The translations under genes and the position numbers were made by a program. The notes beneath the pieces were generated by a model. The model was not told where the DNA came from, did no database searches, and saw nothing but the letters and a program-made list of their open reading frames with translations. Shown piece after piece: positions 23,890 to 34,910 of a stretch of 64,000 nucleotides of DNA. The DNA is from Balamuthia mandrillaris (taxonomy: Eukaryota; Discosea; Longamoebia; Balamuthiidae): contig JAVKOQ010000219.1 of the NCBI GenBank assembly GCA_031835245.1, positions 1 to 64,000 on the forward strand, read 5' to 3'. The first letter of the stretch is position 1, and each line of letters starts with the position of its first letter.

Positions 23890-26057
23890 ATGAAGGTGGA
23901 GGAGATGAACGCACTGCCACCAACACCGCCACCACAGGCGGCGCTGCCACCATCGCCACAAAGCGCTTCCTCCACGGTCGCCTTCCACCTGCGACGCAAC
24001 GTGTGCCTCTTGGTGTCGGAGCGGGAGGAAGGGGGCAACCTGGTGGACCTCCTCCCTTACTCCTGCTCCATCGATGAGGAGGCCTTGCTCGTGGAACAGC
24101 AAACAACAAAACAAAGGAAGACGAAGACGAAGACAAAGACGAAGACAAAGAAACAGAAGCAGAAGCCTCCACCACAGCCTCCTTCTTCTTCTTCTTCTTC
24201 ATCTTCCTCCGGAGCTGTTGTTGGGCACCCCGATGGAAAGCAGCGGCACTACCTCCACGTCCACCACCTGCACCGCCACGTTCACCTCCACCACCGTTCA
24301 AAGAAAGGAGAAGCCGAGGAGGAGAGGAGGGAGGAAGAAGACCTCAGCGTGGAAGTCAAAGAAGCGGAAGAAGTAGTGGTGGTGCAGGAGAAGGAGAAGG
24401 AGGAAGAGCATGAGGAGGCAAAGACCTTCAACAACTGCCACAAGCTGAGGGAGCGGGACGCTGGCTACTTCCACCTGACCAGGACCTACCCCAACGGCAG
24501 CGTGCTCAACCGCCACCGCACGGTCATGTTCCACAGCGAAGTTCCCTCTTTCCAGCGTGTGCCCGTCGTCGTTGAAGAAGAGGAGAACGGAGCGAAGGAA
24601 GGAGAAGCGGAGGAGGAGGAGGACGAAGAACAGAGGATGAAAAAGCTGGCGGGAAGGTTTAATAGCGAGTATGCATTGTTTTGTTGTTACTGTGCGGTGC
24701 TGGCCTATGAGGAGCCGCAGGTGGTCAAGCAAGTGGTCTTGGGACTTTGGGGTATGCTTCTCCTTCTCCTTCTCCTTCTCCTTCTCCTTCTCCTTCTTCC
24801 TCTTCTATTCCCATAAAACATTTCAACGAACAAAAAAACCAAAAAGGATGGAAGAAAGTTGCCTATTTCAAAAACTTGGAAACAGACACGCAAGCATTTG
24901 GCATGTTCAACGGAGAGATCCTAGTGCTTTCCTTTTGTGGCACCAAGTCCAGCAAAGACTGGGTCACCAACGTTAAAATACGACCTGTTCGTTTCTCTCT
25001 CTCACTCACTCACTCACTCACTCACTCACTCACTCACTCACTCACTCACTCACTCACTCACTCACTCACTCACTCACTCACCGTCTCTATTTCGTTTCTT
25101 CTGCACCACAGCAAAAGCATGCAAGAATGGAGGCCATAGATGGCTATAGAGTGCATTACGGCTTCAACAAAGGTGTCTGTGCCATCTATCCTGAATTGCG
25201 AATGTTTGTGGAGGAAGCGTTGAACGCTAATCCCAACACTCGCATATTTCTTACCGGTCATTCTCTGGGTGGAGCTCTTGCCGTATTGGCATACGCTAAA
25301 TTTGCTTTGGAAGAGACTTGCATTTGCAGAACATTTGGCTGTAGCATTGATGGTATGTACACCTTTTCTATCTCTTTGTTTTTGCCATGCTGATGTTCCA
25401 TCTTTTCAACAACAACAAAAGGGCTATATACGTTTGGCCAGCCTCCGGTTGGCAACAAGATGTTTAGAGAGGCGATGGAGGAGAGCCTTCGCAAAGGAGG
25501 GGTTTACTTTCGAGTGACAAACAAGAACGATATCGTTCCAGCAATCCTCACCAAGCCATTCGTCCATTGCGGAACTCGTATCTACATTTCCTCGAAACAA
25601 GATTTTGTTCTGGTTTGCCATCCTCTTGCTTCTTCTATCTTCTGTCTTCTTTCTTCTTTCTGCTTTCTGTTTTTTGACCTAAAAATTGTTGGTTCACAGG
25701 TTTCATCGTACAGACAAGTGGCCGGAGATAAGTTCAAAGTGTTCCATAGAAAAGTGATCCATGGGCGCGTCATACCATACACCAATGACCACCACAGCAA
25801 CGAATATCTATACGCATTGGAACACCATTGGAGACATCGTTTTGGTTACGTTCTCTGCTTTCTTATCGTTGCTTCTATTTCTCGTCCTGACACAAACATA
25901 CGCAAACACAGAGGTGATATCATGTCCCAAAATCATCAAGAAGAGATACCGCATGAAGAAGCTGGAAAACGAGGAGACAGGGCTCGAAATGGAAGAAGTC
26001 GTCATCGAAGAAGTGGATTCGAGCGAAGGAAGCAGAGGTGATGATATCAGTGAATGA
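23890..26057 (+). CDS. Class 3 lipase (alpha/beta hydrolase)
   Basis: Start ATG 23890 (MKVEEMNALPP). The long first exon encodes about 290 residues of unrecognised, partly low-complexity sequence ending in a helical region (YALFCCYCAVLAYEEP). The lipase_3 core follows over several exons: LVLSFCGTKSSKDWVTN (oxyanion region), IFLTGHSLGGALAVLAYAKF (nucleophile Ser in GHSLGG), LYTFGQPPVGNKMF, VTNKNDIVPAI (catalytic Asp), and DHHSNEYLY (catalytic His). The last join (CGTTTTG|GTTACG to ACACAG|AGGTG) gives a basic-then-acidic tail ending at TGA 26055-26057. The family hydrolyses triacylglycerol or diacylglycerol ester bonds. There is no clear signal peptide, so it is probably intracellular. One intron contains a 75-bp CTCA repeat. 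Its stop lies 6 bp from that of the neighbouring minus-strand gene. Confidence 0.88.
25004..25081. repeat. (CTCA)n tetranucleotide repeat in a lipase intron
   Basis: About 19 consecutive CTCA/CACT units on the sense strand, between the DWVTN-coding and GFNKG-coding exons. Confidence 0.95.
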
Positions 26058-26063
26058 TGATGT

Positions 26064-27459
26064 TTATTCTACTTTTTTTGCTGAGGAAGAAGTGGAAGAT
26101 GGAGTGGAGGAGTGTTGCTTTGAAAACAAGAAACGAATGATGAAAGCCCAAAGGATAAAGTCGGAGATCCAGAACATGAGGCTTGGAAGGTAGAAGATGG
26201 ATAGTCGTAAACTGGTCTCCAACAGGATCTCACTAACGACCATCCCCAACGCCAATGCAACGTTTGCCTTTTGAGAGAAAAATGCAATACATCAACGAAA
26301 CCAATAAAGAATCTAACTAAAGAATGAAAAAAACGAGAGAGGAGAAGCAGAGAGAGAAGAAAATAAGAAAGAAAGGTATGCGCACATAGCCGAAAATCTC
26401 TTCCTGGTGAAGCGTGAAAGCAACAAAGGTGTTCAGCACGGAAAGAACAAAGAGGGCCAGCCTCAACACTTTGAGCACCTCTGATTCTTCTTCCATGAAA
26501 CTAGCTGCCACCATCATATGATTCGCAAACCCTTTTTGTTTTTGAACAAAAGCAATGAACAAACGAATGAAAGAAAGAACAAGGACAGAAGAAACGAAAG
26601 AAAAGCAAAAAGCAACAAGAGACGGCATGCAACCTTGGAACATGAGGATGGCATTGAGGTAGACGTTGCTTTGCAAGAAGCGCTCCCACAACTTCACAAA
26701 GAGGTGCTTCCTCATGCGGAAGAAAGAGGCCAAGGCCAGCAGCGACCAGCTGTGGTAGGTCAGGCTGGGGGCGAGCTCCTCGGGCACGCCCCTCCACCAA
26801 AATGCGGAGAGCTTCAGCGTGTCTTTGCCCAGCAACACCATGGCCACTGTCACCACAGAGCACAGCCCAAAGTTCAGCTTTGTAGATGAGTGTTGCGTGA
26901 GCGAGAGGAAGAGCAGAGAAAAAGAAAGGGCAGTGAGAAGGAGAGAAGGAGAGAAAAGAGAAGAGAGAAGAGAGAAGAGAGAAGAGAGAAGAGAGAAGAG
27001 AGAAGAGAGAAGAGAGGAGAGAAGGAAAGGAGAGAAGGAAAGGAGAGCGAATAGAGGAGAGAAGAGGGAAAAGAGGAGAAGCAAAGAGGAAACCTTATGG
27101 CAGAGTGCCCAGGACTGACGAAAGATGGGGCGGGACCTGGTGGTAGTGAAGGCGGAGAGGACGTTCAGCACTCCCAACGCCACCAACGCCAACAACAGGA
27201 GCTTGTTGGAGGCCAGCTTGGCGGTCTGCTGGGTGGCCTCGGCCGGGAACTGGCTGGAGCGGGCGTTCTGGTAGACCAGCAGGAGGAGAGCGGAGCCCAC
27301 GAGGTAGTGGTACACAAAGTTGCCAGCGGAGCGGCCGTACTTGCGGAGGAGCTCCCTCTCGTCCTTGGCGAGGAGGTTCTGCAGGAATGAGCCCTTTTTT
27401 CTGAGGTGAGGGGGCAGTGCTTTCTTGTTGTTGCTTGTGTTGTTTGTTTTGGACGCCAT
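26064..27459 (-). CDS. Multipass membrane protein of unknown function
   Basis: A minus-strand gene of about four exons. The start chosen is ATG 27459 (MASKTNNTS), which has a good GAA-ATG-G context; an in-frame ATG at 27480 is possible. The N-terminal 60 residues are basic and soluble. Hydrophobic helices follow: YLVGSALLLLVY, LLLLALVALGVLNVLSAF, FGLCSVVTVAMVLL, LALFVLSVLNTFVAF, and FILWAFIIRFLF. An odd soluble loop contains ELAPSLTYHSW. Five or six membrane spans are likely. The tail (SSTPSSTSSSAKKVE) is Ser-rich. I do not recognise the family. An intron at about 26930-27090 is a GA-rich repeat on the + strand. Confidence 0.65.
26930..27090. repeat. GA-rich (GAGAAGA)n repeat in an intron
   Basis: Tandem agagaagag units, purine-only on the + strand. 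It lies within an intron of the membrane protein gene, so it is pyrimidine-only in the transcript. Confidence 0.9.
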
Positions 27460-27817
27460 TTCTATCACTCTCTCACTCACACAAGAAGGGAAAAGTGGGA
27501 AAGGGGAAGGGGGAAGGGGGAAGGGGGGAAGGGCTCAACAGCGGCGTGCCTGTTCTTCTTGTTTGGGTGGTTTTTACGTACTTTTCTTCTTTGTTTTCAT
27601 TTTGTTTTGCTGAAAACTGAACGAAAATTGCAAAACTTTCGCATTAATTAATAATTATCGTGTGTGACATCAGCTTTATCGATATTGTATCCCTTTAAGC
27701 TCAAAAATAAATGAAAAATTTGGAACTTTCAGGAAATTTCCATTCCATTGCCACTATATTGTTTTTGCCTGAAAACTGTGACAACAAAAACCTCCATTGC
27801 GACCGGAAGGAAGGAGG
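27460..27817. promoter_or_regulatory. Divergent promoter region with an ATCGAT motif
   Basis: Lies between the membrane protein (-) and the ubiquitin E2 (+). It carries a G-rich run of aagggg units at about 27497-27532 and TTATCGATATT at 27676-27686. No gene was seen. Confidence 0.4.
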
Positions 27818-28421
27818 ATGAACAACGTGGGCAACCCCAGCGGTGGGGTCCTGCGGCGACTGCAAAAGGAGGTGCAGGACTTGACGGTGAACCCTCCGCC
27901 GGAGGGCATTACCCTTGGACCCCTCCCCGAAGACATGTTTCACTGGCAGGCCACCATCCTGGGTCCTCCCAACACCCCCTATGAGGTACGGTGAGCCGCT
28001 CTACGTTCGTTTGCCTAGAGAGGAGCAAACATCTAAACCGTAGCTTTGTGTGTGTGGTGGGCAGGGTGGCCTGTTTGTAGTTGACTTGGAGATCCCACGA
28101 GACTATCCCTTCAGGCCTCCAAAGAACAGGTTCTTGACCAAAATCTACCACCCGAATATCGACAGCCACGGGAGGCACTGCCTGGACATCGACGGCCACG
28201 CATGGTCCCCCGCCCTCACGTTGAAACGATTGGTGTGTGTGCTGAGCTCCTTGCTGGACAACATAAATCCAGAGGACCCCCTCGTGCCAGACATAGCCCG
28301 TGTCTACAAGACCGATCCCGCCATGTTCCAGGCCACCGCTCGCGCCTGGACCACCCGGTATGCCATGCCGCAAGGTGAGGCACCCGCAGGCGCTGCTGGT
28401 GGGACCAACCAAGAAGAATGA
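27818..28421 (+). CDS. Ubiquitin-conjugating enzyme E2
   Basis: Two exons, 27818-27985 and 28065-28421, joined at TATGAG|GTACG and GGCAG|GGTGG in phase, 174 residues. The UBC fold is complete: an N-terminal helix (VLRRLQKEVQDL), FHWQATILGPPNTPYEGG, the PPK.RF strand, then HPNI and the catalytic Cys in GRHCLDI, WSPALTL, and PEDPLVPDIARVYK. It takes activated ubiquitin (or a ubiquitin-like protein) from E1 and passes it to substrates with an E3. It resembles the UBE2D/E class, with an extra 20-residue Gly/Ala tail. The subclass is not certain. Confidence 0.95.
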
Positions 28422-28679
28422 ACACAAAAAAAACTATCGGCAATAGTTTTCTGTAGCTCCAAATATTATTATTTCGTGGCGTCACGATTTTATGTACAAA
28501 TTTAATTATAAACCAAAAAATAAAGAAAAGAAAAATATTTGTTCATTTTTTTTTTTTTGCAGGGAGGTCAAGTCTTTTTCCACAGTTCCTTCTTCTTCTT
28601 GTTCTTCTTGTTCTTGTTCTTGTTCTTCTTCTTCTTCTTCTTCTTCTTCTTCTTGTTCTTGTTCTTCTTCTTCTTCTAC

Positions 28680-28711
<32 letters not shown>

Positions 28712-28727
28712 CTTTTCAGTTGTTTTT
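28422..28727. repeat. Intergenic TTC/TTG repeat between convergent genes
   Basis: The 306 bp between the E2 stop and the MetRS stop. The part at 28590-28722 is a TTC/TTG repeat on the + strand, ending a few bases before the MetRS stop codon. No gene was seen. Confidence 0.85.
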
Positions 28728-31235
28728 TCATTCGGCCGTCTTCGAGGAACCAGCGGTAGCAGCAGAGGAGGAGGAGGAGCCTTGCGCTTGCTTCTGCTTC
28801 AGCCTCTCCAGGAAGACCGGGTTAACGTCAATCTTGCTGCGGATCTCGGCCACCTCCCCCTCCGTCAGCTCCTTGAAAATGGGCAAGGGCGTCCTGATGA
28901 CATGGCCGGCGGGCACTTCGAACGCGAAACGGTCGGGGATCAGGCCGTGCGGCAGGGCCAGCTGGTGCAGCACCATCTCGGAGAAATGCGGTATGTAGGG
29001 CTCCAACAACCTGGCCAGGAGGTACACCACGTTCACAGCGACGGCGCAGACCACCTCGCAACGCTTTCGGTTTTCGGAGAGAAGGACCCATGGCTTTTGG
29101 TCCTGGAGGTATTGGTTGCCCAGCTTGGAGATTTGCATGGCCTGAAAGAGGCCATCCTTGAGCTTGGTGGCTTCCAGGGCCTCCACGTACTGTCTCAAAT
29201 GCTCGTTCACCTTGTCCAGGAATTGCTCCTTGTCCTCAGTAGGGAGGAGGTCCCTCTCTGGATCGAAGGAGGCAGAGACGGTCTTGTCCAAGCGGTCGGC
29301 GGTGAACTTGAGGCAGCGGTTCACAAAGTTGCCCAGGTTGGCCAGCAGCTCGTTGTTGTTCTTGGCCACCAGATCCGACCAGGAGAAGGAGCTGTCGGAG
29401 GACTCGGGTCTGTTGGAGAGCAGGTAGTATCGCCAGACAGAGGGAGGGATGCCAGTCTTTTGGACGTGGTCTCCAAAGATGCCCACTCCTCTGCTCTTGG
29501 AGAATTGCTCTCCCTCGTAGTTGAGGTACTCGGTGGTGCAAACGCTATCGAGGAGGGTCCAGTTGTCACCGGTGGCCATGAGACTGGCCGGGAAGATTAC
29601 CGTGTGGAAGGGCACGTTGTCCTTGCCCATGAATTGGTAGAGCTTGACGTCATACTCTTCCGGATTCTTCCACCACTATTAAGAGAAACAGAGCAGAAAT
29701 GAATAACGAGAAAAAGAAAAGAAAATAAAATGAGAAACTAGAAACGCGAAGATGGGAGAGAATAGAAGCAAGATAAACAAGAAAAGGAAAGAACAACAAA
29801 AAAAAAGAACGAGAATAGAATGAGAATCAAAAATACGCACCAACTCCCATTGCTCGGTGTATTCAGCAGTGATGGAAAGGTATCCAATGGGCGCGTCGAA
29901 CCATACGTAAAAGACTTTGTTCTTGTACTTTTCCAATGGTACAGGAGTACCCCACTTAAGATCTCTTGTGATACAACGAGGTTGCAAGCCACCAGCCAAC
30001 CAGGTCTTGGTCGTGATGTTGATGGCATTCGGGGACCAGATACCTTCCTTACTTGATTTGTCGACCCACTTGGAAAGAGCTAGTTGAAAGTAAAGGAAGA
30101 CGATTGGTGAGAAACAACAAAACAAAAAAAAAAAACAAAAACAAAAAGTTAGAGCAACAAGAAAGAATGAATGAAAGTACATACGATCTTCGAGTTTGGG
30201 CAAATCCAGGAACAGATGCTCTTCTCGCTTTATTTCAGGCGTATTCGAGCAAAACTTGCAGCGCGGGTTAACCAACTCCATGGCATCATAGCAACGGCCA
30301 CATTTGTCACATTGATCTCCTCTTGCGTCCTCATAACGACAATCAGGTCTTGGGCATGTACCTTCCACGTAACGATCTGACAGATAACGTTGGCAATGGG
30401 CGCACCACAGTTGATCTAGCGTTTTCTCCACAAGGTAGTTCCTTGCATGAATCTTGGTGAAGATATCTTGCGCAATCCTTTTTAAAAAACAAAGTCAATG
30501 ACCTGAATCATCAGAGAAAAAAGAGGCAAGCAATCAAACATATCGAATAAAAAAAAAGCCAGCGTACCGAGTTTGGCTTTCGGTGGTAGTACGTCCAAAC
30601 TTATCGAATTGGCAGCCAAACCACTCGTACGCTTGTTTGTGCATGGCGTGATACTTGTTACAGATCTCCATCTCGCTTAATCCCTCTTGCATGGCCTTGA
30701 TTTCAGTGGCAGTGCCGTACTCATCCGTGCCACAAATGTAGATGGTGTTATAGCCCCTCAAACGGCAGTACCGAGCAAAGACATCAGCACTCAAAACGCA
30801 GCCGATGATGTTGCCCAAATGAGGCACGTTATTGACGTAGGGAAGAGCGCTTGTGATGAGGATGTTGCGTTTACCCTTTTGAGGGAGCACTGGTTCTAAA
30901 TAACATCAATAAGAGAAGTCCCGGTTAGCAAGATAGGATAACAGAGAAAAGAGGAGGAATAGAAACGGAGAAAGAGAAAGGCGAGAAACAGGAAACATCG
31001 TGACAAGCATGGAAGGTACCTTTGTCAGTTTGGTCTCCAACACCGGGAAGGCCTCCTTCAGGCATTTGATAAAGCTCCACCTTCTTCTTGGGTACTTCTT
31101 TTTTCTTGTTTTTGGCACTAGCGGCAGGGGCATTGCCGGTCTTTTCTTTCTTTGATCTGCTCCAGCCCAGAGTATAACAAAGTTTTGTTAACGCAACAGA
31201 ATGAAAGAGAGAGAGAGCGAGAGGGAGAGAGAGAG

Positions 31236-31275
<40 letters not shown>

Positions 31276-31627
31276 GAGAGAAATAAAGAGAAAGAGAAGC
31301 GAGAAACACTTACTTGCCCTTCTTTGACTCAACAGCTTCCGGATAGAGTGCCTTGAGCACTTTTTCCTGTTGAAAAACAAGAGAAAAACATGGCATAAGA
31401 AAATGAGAGAAAAGAAAATGGAAGAGAAAAACTGGACGCTGGCGCCTGGGTACCTGCTCAGCAATCTTAGCTTTGCCGTCCTTAAGTTGAGCCAAAACAT
31501 CATCCAGTTCCGAGCCAGTGACCTTGGCTTTCTTGAGGGCCAACATCTTGTCCTGCACCTCCTTCTGCGCCTCCTTCAAGGCAGCAATCTCCGCTTCCAG
31601 CGCTTCTCTGCTTGGCTTGTCTTCCAT
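28728..31627 (-). CDS. MARS1: Methionyl-tRNA synthetase, cytosolic type
   Basis: Charges tRNA-Met with methionine. Start ATG 31627 ([13 protein letters not shown]); an in-frame ATG lies at 31678. The N-terminal exons encode a Lys/Leu heptad region resembling a WHEP domain ([21 protein letters not shown]), then a Lys-rich linker. The class I core shows [18 protein letters not shown] (HIGH motif as HLGN), [10 protein letters not shown], paired zinc knuckles (WCAHC, CPRPDC, CDKCGRC, CKFC), and FSKSRGVG, the KMSKS equivalent. The anticodon-binding helices follow ([24 protein letters not shown]). The protein ends in a short Ala/Ser tail at 28728. At least seven exons are visible. Animal MetRS carries its WHEP domain at the C-terminus; here it would be N-terminal. 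Confidence 0.95.
31205..31272. repeat. (GA)n repeat in a MetRS intron
   Basis: A GA-rich run on the + strand, CT in the transcript. It lies between the ESKKGK-coding and SRSKKEK-coding exons. Confidence 0.9.
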
Positions 31628-32238
31628 CTCTCTCTCTTTCGTTTGTTTTAAATATGTTTTTTGTTGCTGTTGGTTCAAGTGAGGAGAAAATCATGTGAGG
31701 AAAAAAAATCAGTGGCGCGCAGCAAAAACAACAAACTTGTCATCAACGCAACACAAAAAAATCAAATAACAAACTTGAGAGCAAAGCTTTTAAACAAGAG
31801 TAAAAGAAATGCAAAAAAAAAACCTTACCTTGCTGAACAGTTCACAAAAAAAAAAGCACACCAAGTGAAGAAAAAACAGGGAAAAGAAGGAAACGCTGAG
31901 AAAGCCAATCTTCTTCTTCGCTACTTTTTTTTGGTTTCTTTGTTTTTCTTTTATGTCGACAATTTTAAGGTGGCCAATAAAATGTTTTGAGGTGGGAAAA
32001 ACCTGGCGGAAGTACCAAAAAAAGACAACGGAATGGCAGACATCTCAAATCAGCCAAATTTTCGGCAAACTTTCCAGCAACTTGGCAAAACAAACCAAAA
32101 ACCAAAGCAGAGGAAAAGCACAGACATTCTTGCTTTTCTATTCCTTTGTGTACACATACTTACAATTGGCTTTATGTTCATGTTGGTGGTCACCTTGATC
32201 ATGGAGGGAGGGAGGGAGGGGAGGGAGGGGATTGAATC
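31628..32238. other. Intergenic region upstream of MetRS
   Basis: 611 bp, A-rich in its first half, with a GTCGAC palindrome at 31955-31960 and a GGGAGG repeat at 32201-32230 next to the TMEM50 stop. No gene was seen. Confidence 0.4.
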
Positions 32239-33066
32239 TTACAAAGCGTAGCCCCAGTCCTCCTCCTCCTCTTCTCGTCGTGTGAAGAGGAGAATCACCG
32301 AGCTCGTCAGAATGAGAATGCTTTGCATGACGAGAGCAACGCCCGGCCACACCTTGCCCCCTTGGTTGCTGTAAAGGTCCACGCTCATCCAAATGGAAGC
32401 GGCGATGCAGCCAAAGCCAATGGCAAAGGTCACAAAGAGCCAGGCTCTGACCCGTTTGCTCACCTCCTCGGAGAAGAAGGCTTGGTTACGTAGGTCTCCC
32501 AAAGAGACCATGTTCATCCTGTTCATGTGATAAAAGAAGATAGAAGAGAAGGCAAGGAGACGAAGAAGAAGAAGAAGAAGAAGAAGAAGAAGAAGAAGAA
32601 GAACAAGAAGAACGAGAAGAAGAAGAACGAGAACGAGAACAAGAACAAGAACAAGAACAAGAACAAGAAGCAGAAGCAGAAGAAGAGAGGAAGAGGAAGA
32701 AGATGAAAAACAAGAATAAGAAGAATAAGAAGATAGGCCAATGCAGTTCCACTAAAAGATTTTCTCAAGCAAAAACAAAACGTTGGAGGTAAGAACAACA
32801 AAACGTACATAAGAAGCACGAAAGTAGCCACCACCCCAGGAAGGTAAAACCACCACTTGGGAGCAATGAAACCTTCGAACTTATTGCCAACAAGAGCGCC
32901 ATCAATCCAAATCAACCATGCAGCTGCAAACTGAAGAGGGCAGGAACGTCAGTGGTACTATAGTAGCACCCAAGCACATGGTGCAAGTAGAGCATACCAA
33001 GCAACCAGCAAACCCAGAGAAGAAGGCATGCCTGAACCAACTCGACCTGCAGTCAAACAAACCCAT
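32239..33066 (-). CDS. TMEM50-family membrane protein
   Basis: Start ATG 33066 (MGLFDCRSSWF), stop TAA 32239-32241, three exons. The first join, GGTTGCTTG|GTATGC to CTTCAG|TTTGCAG, gives GCLFAAAWLIWIDGALVG. The second intron carries a GAA/CAAGAA repeat on the + strand. Membrane spans seen: FAAAWLIWIDGAL, WWFYLPGVVATFVLLM, RAWLFVTFAIGFGCIAASIW and VWPGVALVMQSILILTSSVI. The pattern of four helices with RxWLFV.F and the W.GVA motif matches TMEM50A/B. The family sits in ER/endosomal membranes and its function is poorly defined. The C-terminus is acidic (RREEEEEDWGYAL). Confidence 0.85.
32560..32700. repeat. GAA/GAACAA repeat in a TMEM50 intron
   Basis: About 140 bp of GAA and GAACAA units on the + strand (TTC/TTG in the transcript). 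It generates poly-Phe/Ser spurious frames. Confidence 0.93.
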
Positions 33067-33210
33067 CACTGCACGGAGAACAAACGCGTTTCCTTTCTGT
33101 GGGTTTTGTGTAGCAACACTTTTTTTTTGCTTGCCGTATCTTTGCAACTAGACTATGTTGCACCTATGAGGTGGTTATGTTGAACCCAATTTTTGTCAGA
33201 CACAACAACT

Positions 33211-33282
33211 TCCCCTGTGGTGTAGTCGGCAGCACTTCCGCCTGTCACGCGGACAACCCGGGTTCGATTCCCGGCGGGGGAG
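33211..33282 (+). tRNA. tRNA-Asp (GTC)
   Basis: Identical over 72 nt to the copies at 17712 and 34676. It is preceded by ACAACAACT and followed by a T-run and then CCTCATTC, which also follows the copy at 34676. Confidence 0.96.
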
Positions 33283-34675
33283 TTCTATTTTTTCCTCATT
33301 CAGAGTGGTTTTCTTTTTACCAGTCTTCACGAACGGTGTTGTTGTTTCTTTGCTTTTTTTTTTTGCCCCTTTCATACGTCCTCTTTTATCAATTGCTGTT
33401 CAAATGGTGTACCAAAGGTGAAGAAGAAGCAGGGGGCCACCCAACAATACATTGTTTGAAAGTATGAAACAAAGATTATGACCCATAACAGGAAAAAATG
33501 CAAGCGACTAGAGTTCGACTGCAAAAGAAACATTCGTTGTTATTCCTCCTTTCAACTAATTAGAAGATACAGGGACGAGTTCTATCGAATCAGATTTGCG
33601 AACCAAGGTAGCCTGATCGAATGAAATACATCGCAAAACTCGGTATGCTTCTCCATACACTCAAACTTGGGCTCACTATCAGCAATTTGGAGTATGCCAA
33701 CTAGCTCGCTTCATCTGTTCCTAAGAACGAGTGCTTTCGGACACCAAACCACCTCTTCCAAAATAACAAGGTTTTGTTTTTCTCGGTTCCGCTTCTGCAT
33801 TGAACAAACAAGGCTCCTGCTACCATATCTTCTTCGACTCTGGGGTATAACATCACTTCACTCGTCGCGAATGGCTTCACTCAATTGATCGTTGCTCCAT
33901 CAAAGTCGAATTGGGTAACGGCGAGATCATCCATTGCTCCGAACGTGGTCTTTGGCCGATTTGAATGCTCAACGGCAAAGAGGATCTTTCCTGAAGGAAC
34001 TCTTTGAGGAAGCGGGAGGAGAAGATGTAGTTGATTGTAGCTTTTGGGGAGGATGCAGAAGGTTGTGTTGTTGAAGAAGATCCAGGAGTTTGTAGAAGAA
34101 GACGCAACTGTAGTAGTCACCGTCTTCGGTTCATCTTCTCACCATTGTGCAGACATCTTTCTTTGTACGAGGTCCGGAGTGCCAACAACAGTTGGTGCGA
34201 GCAAAACGAGGAAGTGTTGTGAATATTTAAGTATTATTTCTGAAGAAGAAAATACCAAAGAAGAGTATAAAGAAGAGCATAGAAGAGAGTAATTCTAAGA
34301 AGAAAACTAGAATTGGTCACCTATCATTCCAGTATATTGTTGTCTGGAACTATCCACCACCAATCCTTCAACTCACCGCCATTGGTTCAGAAGCCAAAGA
34401 AAGGCATTCATCCTCTTGCCTTGAAGGCGAAGATTGAAAAAGGTTTAATCCATGGATCTGTGTAAGGTGCTTTACCAAAAAGTAACTTTCGTTGTCCCAA
34501 AAGTTGTGTGTTGTGTTCAGAAATAAGCTTGATATAGTTTGGAGGAAGCAGTATAAACTCCGATAGAACTGCCTGGCATGTGCATGTCGCTTGAAAGAGG
34601 TTATTTCAGCACAGCAGAAGTTTTGCTAAGTTCGCCTTAAATTCAAATCTTCACAAGATGGTAACTGTAACAACT

Positions 34676-34747
34676 TCCCCTGTGGTGTAGTCGGCAGCAC
34701 TTCCGCCTGTCACGCGGACAACCCGGGTTCGATTCCCGGCGGGGGAG
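34676..34747 (+). tRNA. tRNA-Asp (GTC)
   Basis: The fourth identical 72-nt copy. It is preceded by TAACAACT and followed by TTCTC, a T-run and CCCTCATTC, resembling the copy at 33211. This points to duplication of a segment somewhat larger than the tRNA. Confidence 0.96.
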
Positions 34748-34910
34748 TTCTCTTTTTTCCCTCATTCTTCTACTATCGAGTGGTTTCTTTATCCCGCCCC
34801 AGCGGGAGGTATATTTTTTGTTTTGGGCACAAAGGACACACAATCAGCTGAGGAGGGATGCGTGGGCTGGCAAGAAAAAAAACAAAGGCAGTGGTTGCAC
34901 GAATTTTTTT

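Larger units (their letters stand above)
33067..34910. other. Gene-poor region with two tRNA-Asp genes
   Basis: Apart from the two tRNAs (33211 and 34676), about 1.7 kb with only short, interrupted open frames. A minus-strand frame at about 34120-33881 and a plus-strand frame at about 34345-34460 look mildly protein-like but contain stops and have no recognised motif. They may be decayed coding or mobile-element sequence. Nothing firm was found. Confidence 0.3.

Noticed and set aside
25004-25081. CRISPR-like tandem repeat
   Set aside because: It is a simple CTCA microsatellite with no spacers, inside a eukaryotic intron.
28539-29702. 387-codon plus-strand frame over the MetRS gene
   Set aside because: It is antisense to a conserved MetRS exon and begins in a TTC repeat.
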